Shown here: piece by piece, positions 42,841 through 54,606 of the stretch
How the letters are laid out: every line of letters begins with the position of its first letter
Position numbering within the stretch: position 1 is the first letter of the stretch
Origin: Hydrangea macrophylla
Lineage: Eukaryota; Streptophyta; Magnoliopsida; Cornales; Hydrangeaceae
NCBI GenBank assembly: GCA_033977485.1
Contig: CM066985.1
Span: 77,381,045 to 77,445,044, forward strand
Length of the DNA: 64,000 nt
Direction: 5' to 3'
Position numbers and translations under genes: made by a program
Notes under the pieces: generated by a model
Databases searched by the model: none
Told to the model about the DNA's origin: nothing
The model's input: the letters and a program-made list of their open reading frames with translations, nothing else

Positions 42841-43412
42841 ACTAATGCTTTCATATTGTTTGGCTACTTTTGGTTTTTGAGTTCCACATCAAGTTGGCGG
42901 TTAAGTTTGTGACATTTTTTTTTTGTTTGTGAAAAATTACATTTCATAATCAATGTATGGTTGATAGATTAATTCAAAGTTTTTATATGGTGACATAAAA
43001 GTTGAACATATACTTTGTTTGGTTAAATACAGTTCGGAACCAATGTACTAGTTTTTCAAAATTTCATTTTGGTCTCGTATTATACTCCTAAATCGTATCA
43101 CTTAAGGTCTTCGAATAAATTGATTTTGAGGAAGAGAAAAATTGACTTCTATTGAGGACATTTATTCAAGCCTGTTGAGGCCCTCAATTGTCAAGTCGCG
43201 ATTATCCGGAACTTGAAATCCGGTGGTGGCATTAATAAGTGAGAACTTATAATTGTGAACCACAAAGAATGCAAATTTATTTATCCTCAAAGATCATGTC
43301 CTTGTTAAGATCTACTTAGGGAGTTTTAGTGTGCGTGAAATATCATATACAGAAGCTTGAAATGTCATTAGCAGATGTATTTACTAGTTATGTCATTTTG
43401 ACTTCGTGTTAA
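42841..43412. other. Intergenic, no gene seen
   Basis: AT-rich DNA between the peptide gene and the Mutator-like composite. Nothing recognisable. Confidence 0.5.
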
Positions 43413-43421
43413 ATTGTAATA

Positions 43422-43955
43422 GGGATAATTAAAATTCAGTCAACAATTTGGTAAAAAATTAAAAGTCAGTCATATACTTTATTGAAATTGTAGGAAAATC
43501 ATTTACAAGTCCACAAATTAAAACCACATCAACTTTTTAGCAAAATCTAAATATTATCAATATATTGACTGAAATGTGATTAATCAACTTACTGAAATGA
43601 CCAAACTGCCCTCAGCCTCTTCTTTATACCAAACCCTACCCTACCAAAAGGGACCACACACATCTTGGAAGCTCTGGAGAAAAAAATGGACGACGAGGCG
43701 TCGCCGTCGCCGTCGCCGTCACCGTGAAGCCGCACCATCTTCTCCTTCCATCGTTGCAGTCAAATACGCCTCACCTTCCATTGCCGTCTGTCCCATCAAT
43801 CATCATCATCTCTTCTGATTACAACGTCTTCTACAGTCGACATCTTCATCGACATTTGGAAGCTCCATGACCGCGGGATAGGTTAGTCATTCTTCAATCT
43901 CCTTTCTTTGTACACACACATTTCAGTCTTCAATTTTTACTCATTTGGGTATTGC
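43422..43955 (+). repeat. Terminal module copy A (left TIR)
   Basis: Module order: AT-rich end, GGGACCACA, then a GC-rich CGTCGCCGTCGCC segment, then GACATCTTCATCGACATTTGG and a GATAGGTTAGTCATTCTTC boundary, then a TTTGTACACACAC run. The GC-rich part is coding-like and ends at a donor-like GGTTAGT, so it may be a captured exon. Confidence 0.7.
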
Positions 43956-44742
43956 GATTCTCTCTATCTCTCTTTTGCTAAATATTCGGACCTCTCTATT
44001 GTCTGGATGGTGTTGTGTGGTAAATATCTAATTTTTGTTAGTTCCTCTTCTTGGTAGTAATATTTATTGAAGATTTGCAGCAGAAAATTTTGGGTATTAG
44101 ATTATAGAATTTCATGTCTTCATATGAAAATTGATACTTTCTATGAAAGTACTAAGTTTTTTGCTGCTAATCTGGATTTCAAAGAAAATTTTATGGTACC
44201 TTGTACACTCGGATTGATTGGTTGTTCCTTTTTACCTTACTACTCATTTTGTGGGTGTGTTAATCTTTTATAATTGGGAATTCGTGATTGGTAATTCAAA
44301 GAGGAAGGTCTTAAGACTGTATTTGGTTCATGGATTTCAGTGGGGGAAAGGAAAGGAAAATATGAAGGAAAATCTTTTCTATTGTTTGGTTACTAAGAAA
44401 AATATGAATGAAGAGGAAATATAGTCAGCAATAGATTGAAATTTTTTAATGTTTACGAGTCATTTTCCTACCTTATTTCTTACGGTAGAATTATATTGTT
44501 GAAAAATATAGAATGGAATTTATTTGAACTTCCAGATGTAATCTTTCTGTCCATTGCTGTTCTTAATGGTATGAAATATGAACTTTGTCATGGTTTTTAT
44601 TTTCTTCTTCGCCTGTGCAGTGTGCATATCTTAGTTTTGCAGATTCAGTAGCCAGTTTTATATTGTAGAACAATTCATACTAGAAAATATTACAACCAAT
44701 CCATTTGTTGAGACTTGAGCATCTATAACAGAAGACTAGATA

Positions 44743-44770
44743 GGGAGGGAGGGAGGGAGGGAGGGAGGGA
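44743..44770 (+). repeat. (GGGA)n tract, possible G-quadruplex
   Basis: Seven consecutive GGGA units. Four or more closely spaced GGG runs can fold as a G-quadruplex on the plus strand. Confidence 0.85.
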
Positions 44771-45002
44771 TTTCTAATGAATGCATGACCCCTACGAAAG
44801 TTTGCCCAAAAGTTGACTATGGAGTCTGAACCCATTTCATGGTTAATGTGGTGGAATAGGATGTTTAAGCTACTGTATGAAACATATCTAAAGCACTTCT
44901 TTGTCGGTCTATTTTTCTTGGTTAGAAACTAGGAAGCACCAACACTTCTAAGAAGGTAATGTTCGCGTGTTGAATCATCTCCGACCCACGGACACGACAC
45001 TT

Positions 45003-45935
45003 TACATACACTTTTCCTAGACAGTTGCTCCTTAGGCTTAGTAAGTTGCTGTCCACGTTTCATCAGTTGCGCGCTCCCAACATATTCCTTTAGTTTTAAG
45101 AAAAAATAGAAGCAAAGTGTGGTAAGTTGCTCCCTACGTTTAGACAGTTGCTCCTTAGGCTTGGTAAGTTGCTCCCCAGGTTTGATCAGTTGCTCTCCAC
45201 GTTTGCCTTTAGTTTTAAAATAAAAAGCTGAGTGTGGTAAGCTGCTCCCTCTCTTTAGACAGTTGCTCCTTATGCTTATTAAGTTGCTCCCCAGGTTTGA
45301 TCAGTTGCTCCCCATATTTTCCGTTAGTTTTTTTTAAAAAAAATAGAAGCAACGTGTGGTAAGTTGCTCCCTACGTTTAGACAGTTGCTCCTTAGGCTTG
45401 GTAAGTTGCTCTCCAGGTTTGAACAGTTGCTCCCCACGTTTGCCTTTAGTTTTAAAATAAAAAAAATTGAAGCAGTGTGTGGTAAGTTGCTCCCTAACTT
45501 TAGACAGTTGCTCCTTATGTTTATTAAGTTGCTCCCCAGTTTGATCAGTTTCTGCCCATATTTTCCTTTAGTTTTTTTTTTAAAATAGAAGCAACGTGTG
45601 GTAAGTTGCTCCCTACGTTTAGACAGTTGATCCTTAGGCTTGGTAAGTTGCTCCCCAGGTTTGAGCAGTTGCTCCCCACATTTTCCTTTAGCTTTAAAAA
45701 AAAAACTGAAGCAGAGTGTGGTAAGTTGCTCCCTACCTTTAGACAGTTGCTCCTTATGCTTATTAAGTTGCTCCCCAGGTTTGATAAGTTGCTCCCCATA
45801 TTTTCCTTTAGTTTTTTTTTAAAAAATAGAAGCAACGTGTGGTATGTTGCTCCCTATGTTTTCTAAGCTTTTCCCCACGTTTTCCTTTAGTTTAAAAAAA
45901 AGTTTTTGAAGCAGAGTGTGGTAAGTTGCTCCCCA
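45003..45935 (+). repeat. AGTTGCTCC minisatellite array 1
   Basis: Sub-units of about 25-30 bp (TAAGTTGCTCCCTACGTTTA, then GACAGTTGCTCCTTAGGCTTG, then CAGGTTTGATCAGTTGCTCC) combine into a unit of about 120 bp that also holds a T/A-rich TTTTCCTTTAGTTTTAAAAA spacer and AGAAGCAAAGTGTGG. About eight units. Several frames stay open (for instance LLPTFRQLLLRLGKLL), a consequence of the repeat and not evidence of a gene. Confidence 0.85.
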
Positions 45936-46157
45936 CGTTTTGTAACTACTAGTAATGATACTGACAATAGAAGTTTGGGGACTTCCTTGAATCCTAAAGA
46001 TAACACGTGGTCGTATGAAGACCATGAATTCAAAAGGAATTCAAAATGGATACATGTCTTAGTGAAAACCATTAATGGGATACATTTCAGTTCTCACAAG
46101 TCAATATCTAACATTTTGGACGGGGTTGGGGCAGGGGACGGGTAGCTAGATGCAGGC

Positions 46158-47390
46158 GGGGTCAGTCATCTACTTTATTGAAATTGTAGGGAAATCAGTT
46201 ACAAGTCCACAAATTAAAACCACATCAACTTATTACCTAAATCTAAATATTACCAAGAAATTGACTAATATGTCATTAATCAAGTCAATGAAAAGTCGTA
46301 ATTGCCCTCAGTCTCTCTTTTATACACAACCCTACCATTCCAAAAGGGACCACAAAAATTGTATGAACAGAAGCAGAAAAGGACGACCAGAGAGAGACAT
46401 CGCTGTGAATCCGTCGCCGTTAAGCTTGTGGTTGCCTCACCTTCCATCTTTTCCTTCCACCGGTTGCCATCATCGGTCGCCGTCCGGCCCGTCCTTGTCG
46501 TCTCCATCTTTGTTGGCATTTGGAGGCTCCATGACCGGATAGGTTAGTCGATCTTCAATCTCCTTTGTTTGTACACACACACACACACATCTAGATCTTG
46601 GATTTTTTATACCAAAAGTCTTTAATTTCATGGTTTCTCAACAAAAGACAGTAGATAGATATGCAGGTATAAATACATAGGAGTATATTATATATATATA
46701 TAGAGAGAGAGAGAGCCTTAATTTAGTTGTAAGAATAAAAATTTACATTTCAAACTGGTTTATGGTAAGCAAGTATGGTACAATGTAGTGATATTGGGTT
46801 TGTGGGTCTTTGAATTAGTTGTTCTGTATTGTTAATGTAATTGAATGATATGAGTCCATTGTTTATTTTACACAAATGGGACACTCGTAATGGTTGTTGA
46901 ATCTTGGACTTTTCGGAGAAGAGAGATCGAAACTTGAAATGGTATTTTTTTTATGAGTAATGTTATGTTTCTCAAATACAAATTTTAAATTCACATCTTA
47001 ATTTTGTGTGCTTCTCCTAATTGATGAACCTTTATGTAGTTGTAGGACCTCTAATCTAGGGAATATTGGGTATCCAAATCTAAGTAAAGTATAAACTAAA
47101 GCCACCCTTAGACTTTTTACCAATTCACGTGGAGGCAAAGTTAGTATTGATCATGCTTTAGTTAGTTGTTCATAATGTCTCTAATTATCTTTTTGATAGA
47201 AATTTCCTTCTAATTTGTATATTGTGGACGACATTTGGACCCACTCATTTTCAAAAAGTCCTTGTGATTGTCTATTGAGCTATAAAGCTCAGTCTTACTT
47301 TTCTCCAAGCATTCTTTCACTTTAGAAAAGAAATTCAATTGATTAAAATTAAATAAATAAATAAATTGGTAAACATCTTGCTACATATAT
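46158..47390 (+). repeat. Terminal module copy B with long extension
   Basis: Starts inside the module (GTCAGTCATCTACTTTATTG) and extends about 1.2 kb, matching the right end of the composite (52492-53717) in inverted order, including CCACCCTTAGACTTTTTACC and CCAAGCATTCTTTCACTTTA. The first about 50 bp of the terminus are missing and are replaced by the GGCGGGGTC-type sequence. Confidence 0.75.
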
Positions 47391-47488
47391 ATATATTATA
47401 TAACTATCTATTAGCGGTCGGGAACACGCGATAAATTGGCAACGTAATGTATTTGTCGCTTATTTATAAACTTAAGGTGTAAAAAGTA

Positions 47489-48025
47489 TTTAGATATTTA
47501 AAATTCAGACAACAATATGTTAATAAATTAAAAGTCAGTCAACTACTTTATTTAAATTGTTGGGAAATCAGTTTCAACTCTACAAATAAAAACCTCATCA
47601 ACTATGATGCAAAATCTAAATATTATCAATATATTGACTGAAATGTGATTAATCAACTTACTGAAATGTCCAAACTACCCTTACTTTACTCTCTCTTATA
47701 CACAACCCTACCAAAAGTCCAAATTGAGACCAAATTGGGGCCAAATTGGGTGAAGCTCTGGAGAAAAAATGGCGGAGTCGCCGTTCCCGTCGACGTGAAA
47801 CTGTCTACCTCTCTCCGTCACCGTTAAACTCGTGGTTGCCTCACCATCTTCTCCTTCCATCCTCACCTTCCATCGTCGTCCGTCGCCATGAACGATCATC
47901 ATCTCTTCCGATTGCAATCGCTTTCCACAATCGACATCTTCATCACCATTTGGAAGTTCCATGACCGCCGGATAGGTTAGTCATTCTTCAATCTCCTTTC
48001 TTTGTACACACACATTTCAATCTTC
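47489..48025 (+). repeat. Terminal module copy C
   Basis: Begins AAAATTCAGACAACAATATG and repeats the module through GGATAGGTTAGTCATTCTTC and TTTGTACACACAC. With the inverted copy at 51045-51482 it could bound an inner element of about 4 kb, but no matching 9-bp TSD flanks that pair. A (GA)n run follows at 48036-48069. Confidence 0.7.
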
Positions 48026-48034
48026 AAGAACATT

Positions 48035-48072
<38 letters not shown>

Positions 48073-48779
48073 GGTTGTCGTGTTTGTTGGTGGAGAGTAG
48101 TGAATAGAAAATTCGATATGGGGTGGAATTTATAGTGTGTTTGTTTGGGGAGAGAGTGAAAAACAAAAACCAGGTGCGGTTTCTTTTTTAAGACAGTGGT
48201 CTCTGTGGTTTCTATATAGTGACACATTAATTTTGTGAGCATTGGACTCCAGCAGAACTTGAGCTTTGTATCTAATTTGTTTTTTTCATACTATATGCAT
48301 GTACAAAACTGTATGTTTATTTTTTTTCAATTGATATGCTTCTCAACAAGTCTCCTTTAAATTTAAATTTATGTTGCCAGTGATAAGTTCTGTTCATATT
48401 TACGTTAAACATCCAATCTACATATACCCGTGTTACAATAATTCTAGTGTTACCAAGGGCGTAAATATTAATTTTTGTAGGGGGTGAAACTGATAATTAA
48501 GAAGAAAATATTTTTGATTAAAATTGGGCAATATAAGTTCGTGGAGTTCAACTGATAATATGAAAACAAGTAGGCTAATTTAAAGTTAATAAATTACATA
48601 CGAAAATGAATTTATCCAAATTTAGGAAACCCTAGCCCCTTCAATCCTTTATACTTTTGCCCTTGATTGTTCCTAAGGTGCCTTGTTTTTTTTTTTTGGG
48701 TGGGGGGTACAACTCCAAAAGTAATTTCATACATACTATCTCACTTATAATGTCGCATTTTCCTTTAGTTTGAAGAAAA

Positions 48780-49315
48780 AATACAAGCAAAGTGTGTAAT
48801 ACTCTCGCTACGTTTAGACAGTTGCTCCTTAGGCTTGGTAAGTTGCTCCCAAGGTTTGATCAGTTGCTCCCCACGTTTGCCTTTAGTTTTAAAAATAAAA
48901 TATTGAAGCAGAGTGTGGTAAGTTGCTCCCTACCTTTAGACAGTTGCTCCTTATGCTTATTAAGTTGCTCCCCAGGTTTGATCAGTTGCTCCCCATATTC
49001 TCGTTTAGTTTTTGTAAAAAAAAATAGAAGCAAAGTGTGGTAAGTTGCTCCCTACGTTTAGATAGTTGCTCCTTAGTCTTGGTAAGTTGCTCCCCAGGTT
49101 TGATCAGTTGCTCCCCACATTTTCCTTTAGCTTTTAAAAATTTTTTTTTGAAGCAGAGTGTGGTAAGTTGCTCCCCACAATTTCCTTTATTTTTAAATAA
49201 TAAAAATTGACGCAAAGTATGGTAAGTTGCTCCCTAAGTTTTCTAAGTTGCTCCCCACGTTGTCCTTTACTTTAAAAAAAAGTTTTTGAAGCAGAGTGTG
49301 GTCAGTTGCTCACCA
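48780..49315 (+). repeat. AGTTGCTCC minisatellite array 2
   Basis: Same sub-units as array 1, about five units. The downstream sequence (CTACTAGTAATGATACTGAC, GGACTTCC, AACACGTGGTCAT) matches the sequence after array 1 (45948-46140), so a block of array plus about 200 bp is duplicated in direct orientation. Confidence 0.85.
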
Positions 49316-49494
49316 CGTTTTATAACTACTAGTAATGATACTGACAATAGAAGTTTGGGGACTTCCTGGAATCCTAAAGATAACACGTGGTCATGTGAAG
49401 ACCATGAATTCAAAACGATTTCAAAATGGAGTACATGTCTTAGTGAAAACCATTAATGGGATACATTTCAGTTCTCACAAGTCAATATCTAAAA

Positions 49495-49650
49495 TTTTGG
49501 GCGGGGACGGGTAGGTAGATGCAGACGGGGTCGGGTATGGGGTAAGAATAATTTCTAGCGTGGCGGGGTTGGGGAAAAGATTTTGTTAGGCGGGGTAGGG
49601 TCAGGATATAGTTCTCCCGTCCCATACCTGCCCCGTTGCCATCCCCAGTC
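49495..49650. repeat. CGGGG-rich segment, possible hAT terminus
   Basis: Contains GGCGGGGACGGGTAG and ends CCCGTCCCATACCTGCCCCG, then TTGCCATCCCC. Inverted GGGGATGGCAACGGGGC ends are familiar from plant hAT elements. I cannot find a partner end or TSD. Confidence 0.35.
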
Positions 49651-50008
49651 TCCAATTCCATCTTATTGATAGAAATTTTGCCCTAATTTGTTTTTTTGTG
49701 GGTGACATATGGACCCACTCGTTTGGAAAGAGTCTTTGTGGAAATTTTGAGCTATAAAGTTGTGTCTTACTTTTCTCCAAGCATTCTTTCACTTTAGAAA
49801 GTACATCAAATTGGTTAGTCCAACAAGATCAAATAATATGAAATTAAAAATAAGTAAATAAATTGGTAAACATCTTGCTACATATATATTTATATATATT
49901 CGCAGTCGGGCACAAACTAGCACAACTATTTGCATTAATTACATAAATTGTTCTACTGGGTGACGGGGTACAAAGAACAAATAATATTATATTATTTTAT
50001 TTTTTAAG

Positions 50009-50290
50009 CTCGTGGGTGCCGTCGCCGTTAAGCTCGTGGTTGCCTCTCCATCTTCTCCTTCCATCATTGTAGACAAATACCCTGCACCTTTCATCGCCGT
50101 CCATCGCCATCAACGACCATCATCTCTTCTGATTGCAATCGCCTTATACAATCGACATCTTCATCGTCATTTGGAAGTTCCATGACCGCCGGATACGTTA
50201 GTCATTCTTCAATGTCCTTTCTTTGTACACACATTTAAATCTTCAATTTTTACTCATTTGGTATTTGTCTACCCCAAAAGTTTTTAATCC
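50009..50290 (+). repeat. Terminal module copy D, partial
   Basis: Begins at CTCGTGGGTGCCGTCGCCG and runs through GGAAGTTCCATGACCGCCGG and GTTAGTCATTCTTCAATGTC to ACTCATTTGG. The AT-rich outer part is missing. Confidence 0.65.
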
Positions 50291-50373
50291 CATGGTTTGC
50301 CAACAAAAGATAGTGGATTAAGATGGCATTCGCACATATAGGTAGGTCTAAATACATATTATATATACATATA

Positions 50374-50388
50374 GAGAGAGAGATAGAT

Positions 50389-50438
<50 letters not shown>
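50374..50438. repeat. (GA)n microsatellite
   Basis: An almost pure AGAGAG/GATAGA tract of about 65 bp, followed by a (TG)n run. Another (TG)n tract lies at 50991-51019. The stretch 50520-50990 has no gene but includes the palindrome GGGGGCAGCTGCCCCC near 50547-50562. Confidence 0.85.
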
Positions 50439-50441
<3 letters not shown>

Positions 50442-50985
50442 GTGTGTGTGTAGGACCTCAAATGCTGGGAAAATTGGGTATCCAAATCTGAAAAATGTGG
50501 GGATTAAAGCCACCCTTGACCACTGGGGGACGCACGTGAGGGCAAGAGGGGGCAGCTGCCCCCCTCACTTTCTGAATTCTTCTACACTTCATAACTGATG
50601 GCACATATCTTTAGTTACATTTACCATTTCCCCCCCAAATATTGCCCCCCCTATATGCAATTGAGTTCCCCTTTAACGTATAATTGTTGCTTCAGCCACC
50701 AAGTCATTTGTTTCCAGTATATTAGCATCTTTGTTAACATATTTTATTTGTTTCCGCAAACTTTTGCAATACCGAATAATATAAGTAATGCTATGGTTGT
50801 CAAATTTGTCTTACAAATACTTCTCAATTATATAATTGATAGTGCATGTGACCACTCATTTTTATTGAACGTTGTTTTGAGTGGTGTAACTATCAAAGCA
50901 TAGTTGATTTAAATTTGGTATCGAATTTTGGGTTTTTTTCTTTGTGGGTTTGTTTCTTTGTTTTTTCAAAGCAAGTTGTAGCTCA

Positions 50986-51021
<36 letters not shown>

Positions 51022-51044
51022 AGAGAAGGGGGATTGATTATTAA

Positions 51045-51482
51045 CTAACCCCCGACCAACGGTGGAGATGACAACGGTAGAAGATGACTGTGACGACGGC
51101 GATGGTGATCGTTGATGGCGACGGATGACGGTGGAAGGAGAAGATGGAAGATGAGACGATCACGAGTGTAACGGCGACGGCGACGCTGTAACTTCACGGC
51201 TCTGGCTCTGGCTCTTCGTTGGCTTCTTTAAGGTTATTACAACGTTGTTTGTGGTCCCTTTTCGTAGGGTTTTAATGTAAAAGAGTAAAGTAAGGGCACT
51301 TTCCACCATTTAAATATCTCATTAATGGCATTTCAGTGAATATATTGACAATATTTAGATTTTGGTAAAAAGTTGATAAGGTATCAGTTTGTAGAGTTCA
51401 AACTGATTTCCCTTCAATTTCAATAAAGTAGATGACTGACTTTTACTTTATTAACATATTGTTGACTGAATTATAATTATCC
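51045..51482 (-). repeat. Terminal module copy E
   Basis: On the minus strand it begins GGGATAATTATAATTCAGTC and follows the module to a GTTAGTTAATAATC boundary and a GTACACACACAC run. The GC-rich part is strongly diverged from the other copies. Confidence 0.7.
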
Positions 51483-51629
51483 CTTGGTTTTATAAAGAAT
51501 TTGTTTTAAAATATTGAGTACTGCTACAGACACAACGCATGGCTTTAATTTGTAATCGTTAGGTGCATATTGAACCGCACTTTCCTTTACTATTTATAAA
51601 CCAAATTGATGAAATACTCTCCTAGTATT

Positions 51630-52495
51630 AGAGCAACTTGGAAAAGTGTGGAGCAACTTACAAAACATGGGGAGCAAGTTACCCAGCCTAAAGAGCGGCT
51701 GTCTAAATGTAGGGAGCAACTTACCACACTTTGCTTCAAATTTTTATTTTTAAACTAATGGAAAAAGTGTGGAGCAAATTACAAAACATGGGAAGCAATT
51801 TACCAAGCCTAAGGAGCAACAACTGTCTAAACGTAGGGAGCAACCCACCACACTTTGCATCAAAATTTATTTTTTAAACTAAAGGAAAAAGTGGGGAGCA
51901 ACTTACTAAACCTAAAAGCAACTGTCTAAACGTAGGGAGCAACTCACCACACTTTGTTTCAAATTTTGTTTTTTAAACTAAAAGCGAAAGTTGGGAGCAA
52001 CTGACCAAACATGGGGAGCAACTTTCTAAGCCTAAAGCGCAACTGTCTAAACGTAGGGAGCAACTCACCACAATTCATCTTAGCAAAAAAAATTTTTAAA
52101 CTAAAAGGCGAAAGTGGGGAGCAACTGACCAAACGTGGGGAGCAACTTACTAAGCCTAAAGACCAACTGTCTAAACGTAGGGAGCAACTCACCACACTTC
52201 ATCTCAGCAAATTTTTATTTTAAACTAAAAGGCGAAAGTGGGGAGCAACTGACCAAACCTGGGGAGCAACTTACTAAGCCTACAGAGCAACTGTCTAAAC
52301 ATAGGGAGCAACTCACCACACTTCATCTCAGCAAATTTTTTTTTTAACCTAAAAGGCGAAAGTGGGGAGCAACTTACCAAACGTGGGGAGCAACTTACTA
52401 AGCCTAAAGAGCAACTGTCTAAACGTACGGAGCAATTCACCGTACTTCACTTCTATTTTTTTTTAAGCTAAAGGAAAAAGTGGGGAGCAACTTAC
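51630..52495 (-). repeat. AGTTGCTCC minisatellite array 3 (inverted)
   Basis: On the plus strand the units read GGGGAGCAACTTACTAAGCC, then AGAGCAACTGTCTAAACGTA, then GGGAGCAACTCACCACACTT, the reverse of arrays 1 and 2. About eight units with TTTTAAACTAAAAGGCGAAA spacers. Confidence 0.85.
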
Positions 52496-53144
52496 CAATT
52501 TATTTATTTATTTTTAATCAATTGAATTTCTTTTCTAAAGTGAAAGAATGCTTGGAGAAAAGTAAGACTGAGCTTTATAGCTCAATAGACAATCACAAGA
52601 ACTTTTTGAAAACGAGTGGGTCCAAATGTCGTCGACAACATACAAATTAGAGGAAAATTTCTATCAAAAAGATAATTAGATCCATTATGAACAACTAACT
52701 AAAGCATGATCAACACTAACTTTGCCTCCACGTGAATTGGTAAAAAGTCTAAGGGTGGCTTTAGTTTATACTTTACTTAGATTTAGATACCCAATATTTC
52801 CTAGATTAGAGGTCCTACAACTACATAAAGGTTCATCAATTAGGAGAAGCACGCAAAATTAAGATGTGAATTTAAAATTAGTATTTGAGTAACATAACAT
52901 TACTCATAAAAAAAAATACCATTTCAAGTTTCGATATCTCTTCTCCGAAAAGTGGAGTTGCAACAACCATTACGAGTGTCCCATTTGTGTAAAATAAACA
53001 ATAGACTCATAACATTCAATTACATTAACAATACAGAACAACAAATTCAAAGTCCCACAAACCCAATATCACTACATTGTACCATAAATGCTTACCATAA
53101 ACCAGTTTGAAATTTAAAATTTTATTCTTACAACTAACTTAAGG

Positions 53145-53178
<34 letters not shown>

Positions 53179-53756
53179 TATACTCCTATGTATTTATACC
53201 TGCATATCTATCTACCGTCTTTTGTTGGGAAACCATGAAATTGAAGACTTTTGGTAGAAAAATTCCAAGATCTAGATGTGTGTGTGTGTACAAAGAAAGG
53301 AGATTGAAGATCGACTAACCTATCCGGTCATAGAGCCTCCAAATGACAACGAAGATGGCGACGACAGGGACGGGCCAGACGGCGATCGATGATGGCAACC
53401 GATGGAAGGAAAAGATGGAAGGTCGGGCAACCAGAAGATTAACGGCGACGGATTCACGGCAATGTCGGCGATGTCTCTCTCTGGTCGTCCTTTTCTGCTG
53501 ATGTTCATAGAAATTTTGTGGTCCCTTTTGGAATGGTAGGTTTGTGTATAAGAGAGAGTAAAGTAAGGGCAGTTTGGACATTTCAGTAACTTGATTAATC
53601 ACATTGCAGTCAATATATTGATAATATTTAGAGTTTGGTAAAAAGTTGATGAGGTTTTAATTTGTAGAGTTGAAGCAGATTTCCCTTCAATTTCAATAAA
53701 GTATATGACTGACCTTTAATTTATTAACAAATTGTTGACTGAATTTTAATTTTCCC
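52492..53756 (-). repeat. Terminal module copy F (right TIR with extension)
   Basis: On the minus strand it begins GGGAAAATTAAAATTCAGTC and continues through the GC-rich segment (53320-53500) and a 0.8-kb extension shared with copy B. The outermost 70 bp pair with copy A with very few differences. Confidence 0.8.
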
Positions 53757-53936
53757 ATTGTAATAAACGAAGTGATGAGTCTAGAGTTGAAATATATTCT
53801 AATCACATAGTCAAATGGAAATCAACGTAACATACTAATTAAGAATTCTCTTTTTCTTGAATTTACAATCTTTCCTAATTTTTCTTTTTGGAAAATTTCT
53901 GTTTCTATGGCAACAATGTATGATTTTTTTTCTCTG

Positions 53937-53969
53937 ATTATTATTATTATTATTATTATTATTATTTTT
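53937..53969. repeat. (TTA)n microsatellite at the Tat LTR junction
   Basis: About ten TTA units followed directly by the TGATATTTAC start of the LTR. The 53766-53936 stretch is short AT-rich spacer. Confidence 0.85.
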
Positions 53970-54605
53970 TGATATTTACAAAAATGTCAGGTCAAAATCA
54001 AGGCACGTCACCTCGACAAAGAGAAGCCAAGGTACCTTGAATCGGGCTGACTACATAGTCATCCTGGGCTGTTACACAAAACCGCCCGGTTCGGTCGTGA
54101 GCCCGGGCGCTCGTTCTAGACTAGCCCTACATGGGCGCACCGCCAGAAGGCGTGGTTGCTTGCCCAGCAAGTCTCCAGGCAGTTTCCTATCCCAGGTAGA
54201 AGACTAAATAGAAGGAGCAATTGGTTTCCTAAACCACTTAGAAAACTTTCCTAAATTCATGTAAATCGGTTGTAATCAGATTAGGCTTCCTAATCCGCAG
54301 ACTTACCTTGTGCAGGTGGTCTCTTGCACCTATAGAAGAGGCCACCCACCCCCATTAAGGGAAGTCGCATTAAAAACCTAAAGGATAGCATATTACATTC
54401 ACTTGTACGCATACACCTGGTCGGTTTGGCTAGTAGTGCTACCTATTCTGTTGGCTTACCAGGTCTCGCCGGTGATCTGTTAGTGGAAGTGCACCGACGC
54501 ACCCGTGGACGTAGGTCACCTTATTAACGGGGCCGAACCACATCCAAATTTCATTATGTCCATCTCTCTCATATAAATACTCTTACCTAGATTTTGGCAT
54601 CATCA
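53970..54605 (+). repeat. 5' LTR of the Tat element (636 bp)
   Basis: Begins TGATATTTACAAAAATG and ends TTTTGGCATCATCA. It aligns with the minus-strand LTR 8141-8770 (shared GGTTTCCTAA, AGGCTTCCTAATC, GGACGTAGGTCACCTTATTA). A TATA-like word is weaker here (CACCTATAGAAGAGG near 54329) than in the minus copy. Confidence 0.85.
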
Positions 54606-54606
54606 G

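Larger units (their letters stand above)
43422..53756. mobile_element. 10.3-kb Mutator-like composite, TSD ATTGTAATA
   Basis: The outer ends are GGGATAATTAAAATTCAGTC and, inverted, GGGAAAATTAAAATTCAGTC, and the similarity continues for about 480 bp. They are flanked by a perfect 9-bp duplication ATTGTAATA (43413-43421 and 53757-53765). Long TIRs and a 9-bp TSD are the Mutator-like signature. Inside are four more copies of the terminal module, an inverted pair of about 1.2 kb (46158-47375 versus 52492-53717), and three arrays of AGTTGCTCC minisatellite. No MURA-type transposase is visible, so mobility would be in trans. The internal modules suggest nesting of relatives or rearrangement. Confidence 0.8.

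Noticed and set aside
45364..45866. Leucine-rich ORFs (LLPTFRQLLLRLGKLL) and antisense GSNL repeats
   Set aside because: Several frames on both strands are open through the AGTTGCTCC minisatellite, so the ORFs are by-products of repeat structure.
50547..50562. GGGGGCAGCTGCCCCC palindrome as a hAT end
   Set aside because: The word resembles parts of plant hATs, but no TIR partner or 8-bp TSD was found.
47489..51482. Independent 4-kb Mutator-like element bounded by modules C and E
   Set aside because: Module ends match in inverted orientation but the flanks show no 9-bp duplication, so it is not claimed as a separate insertion.
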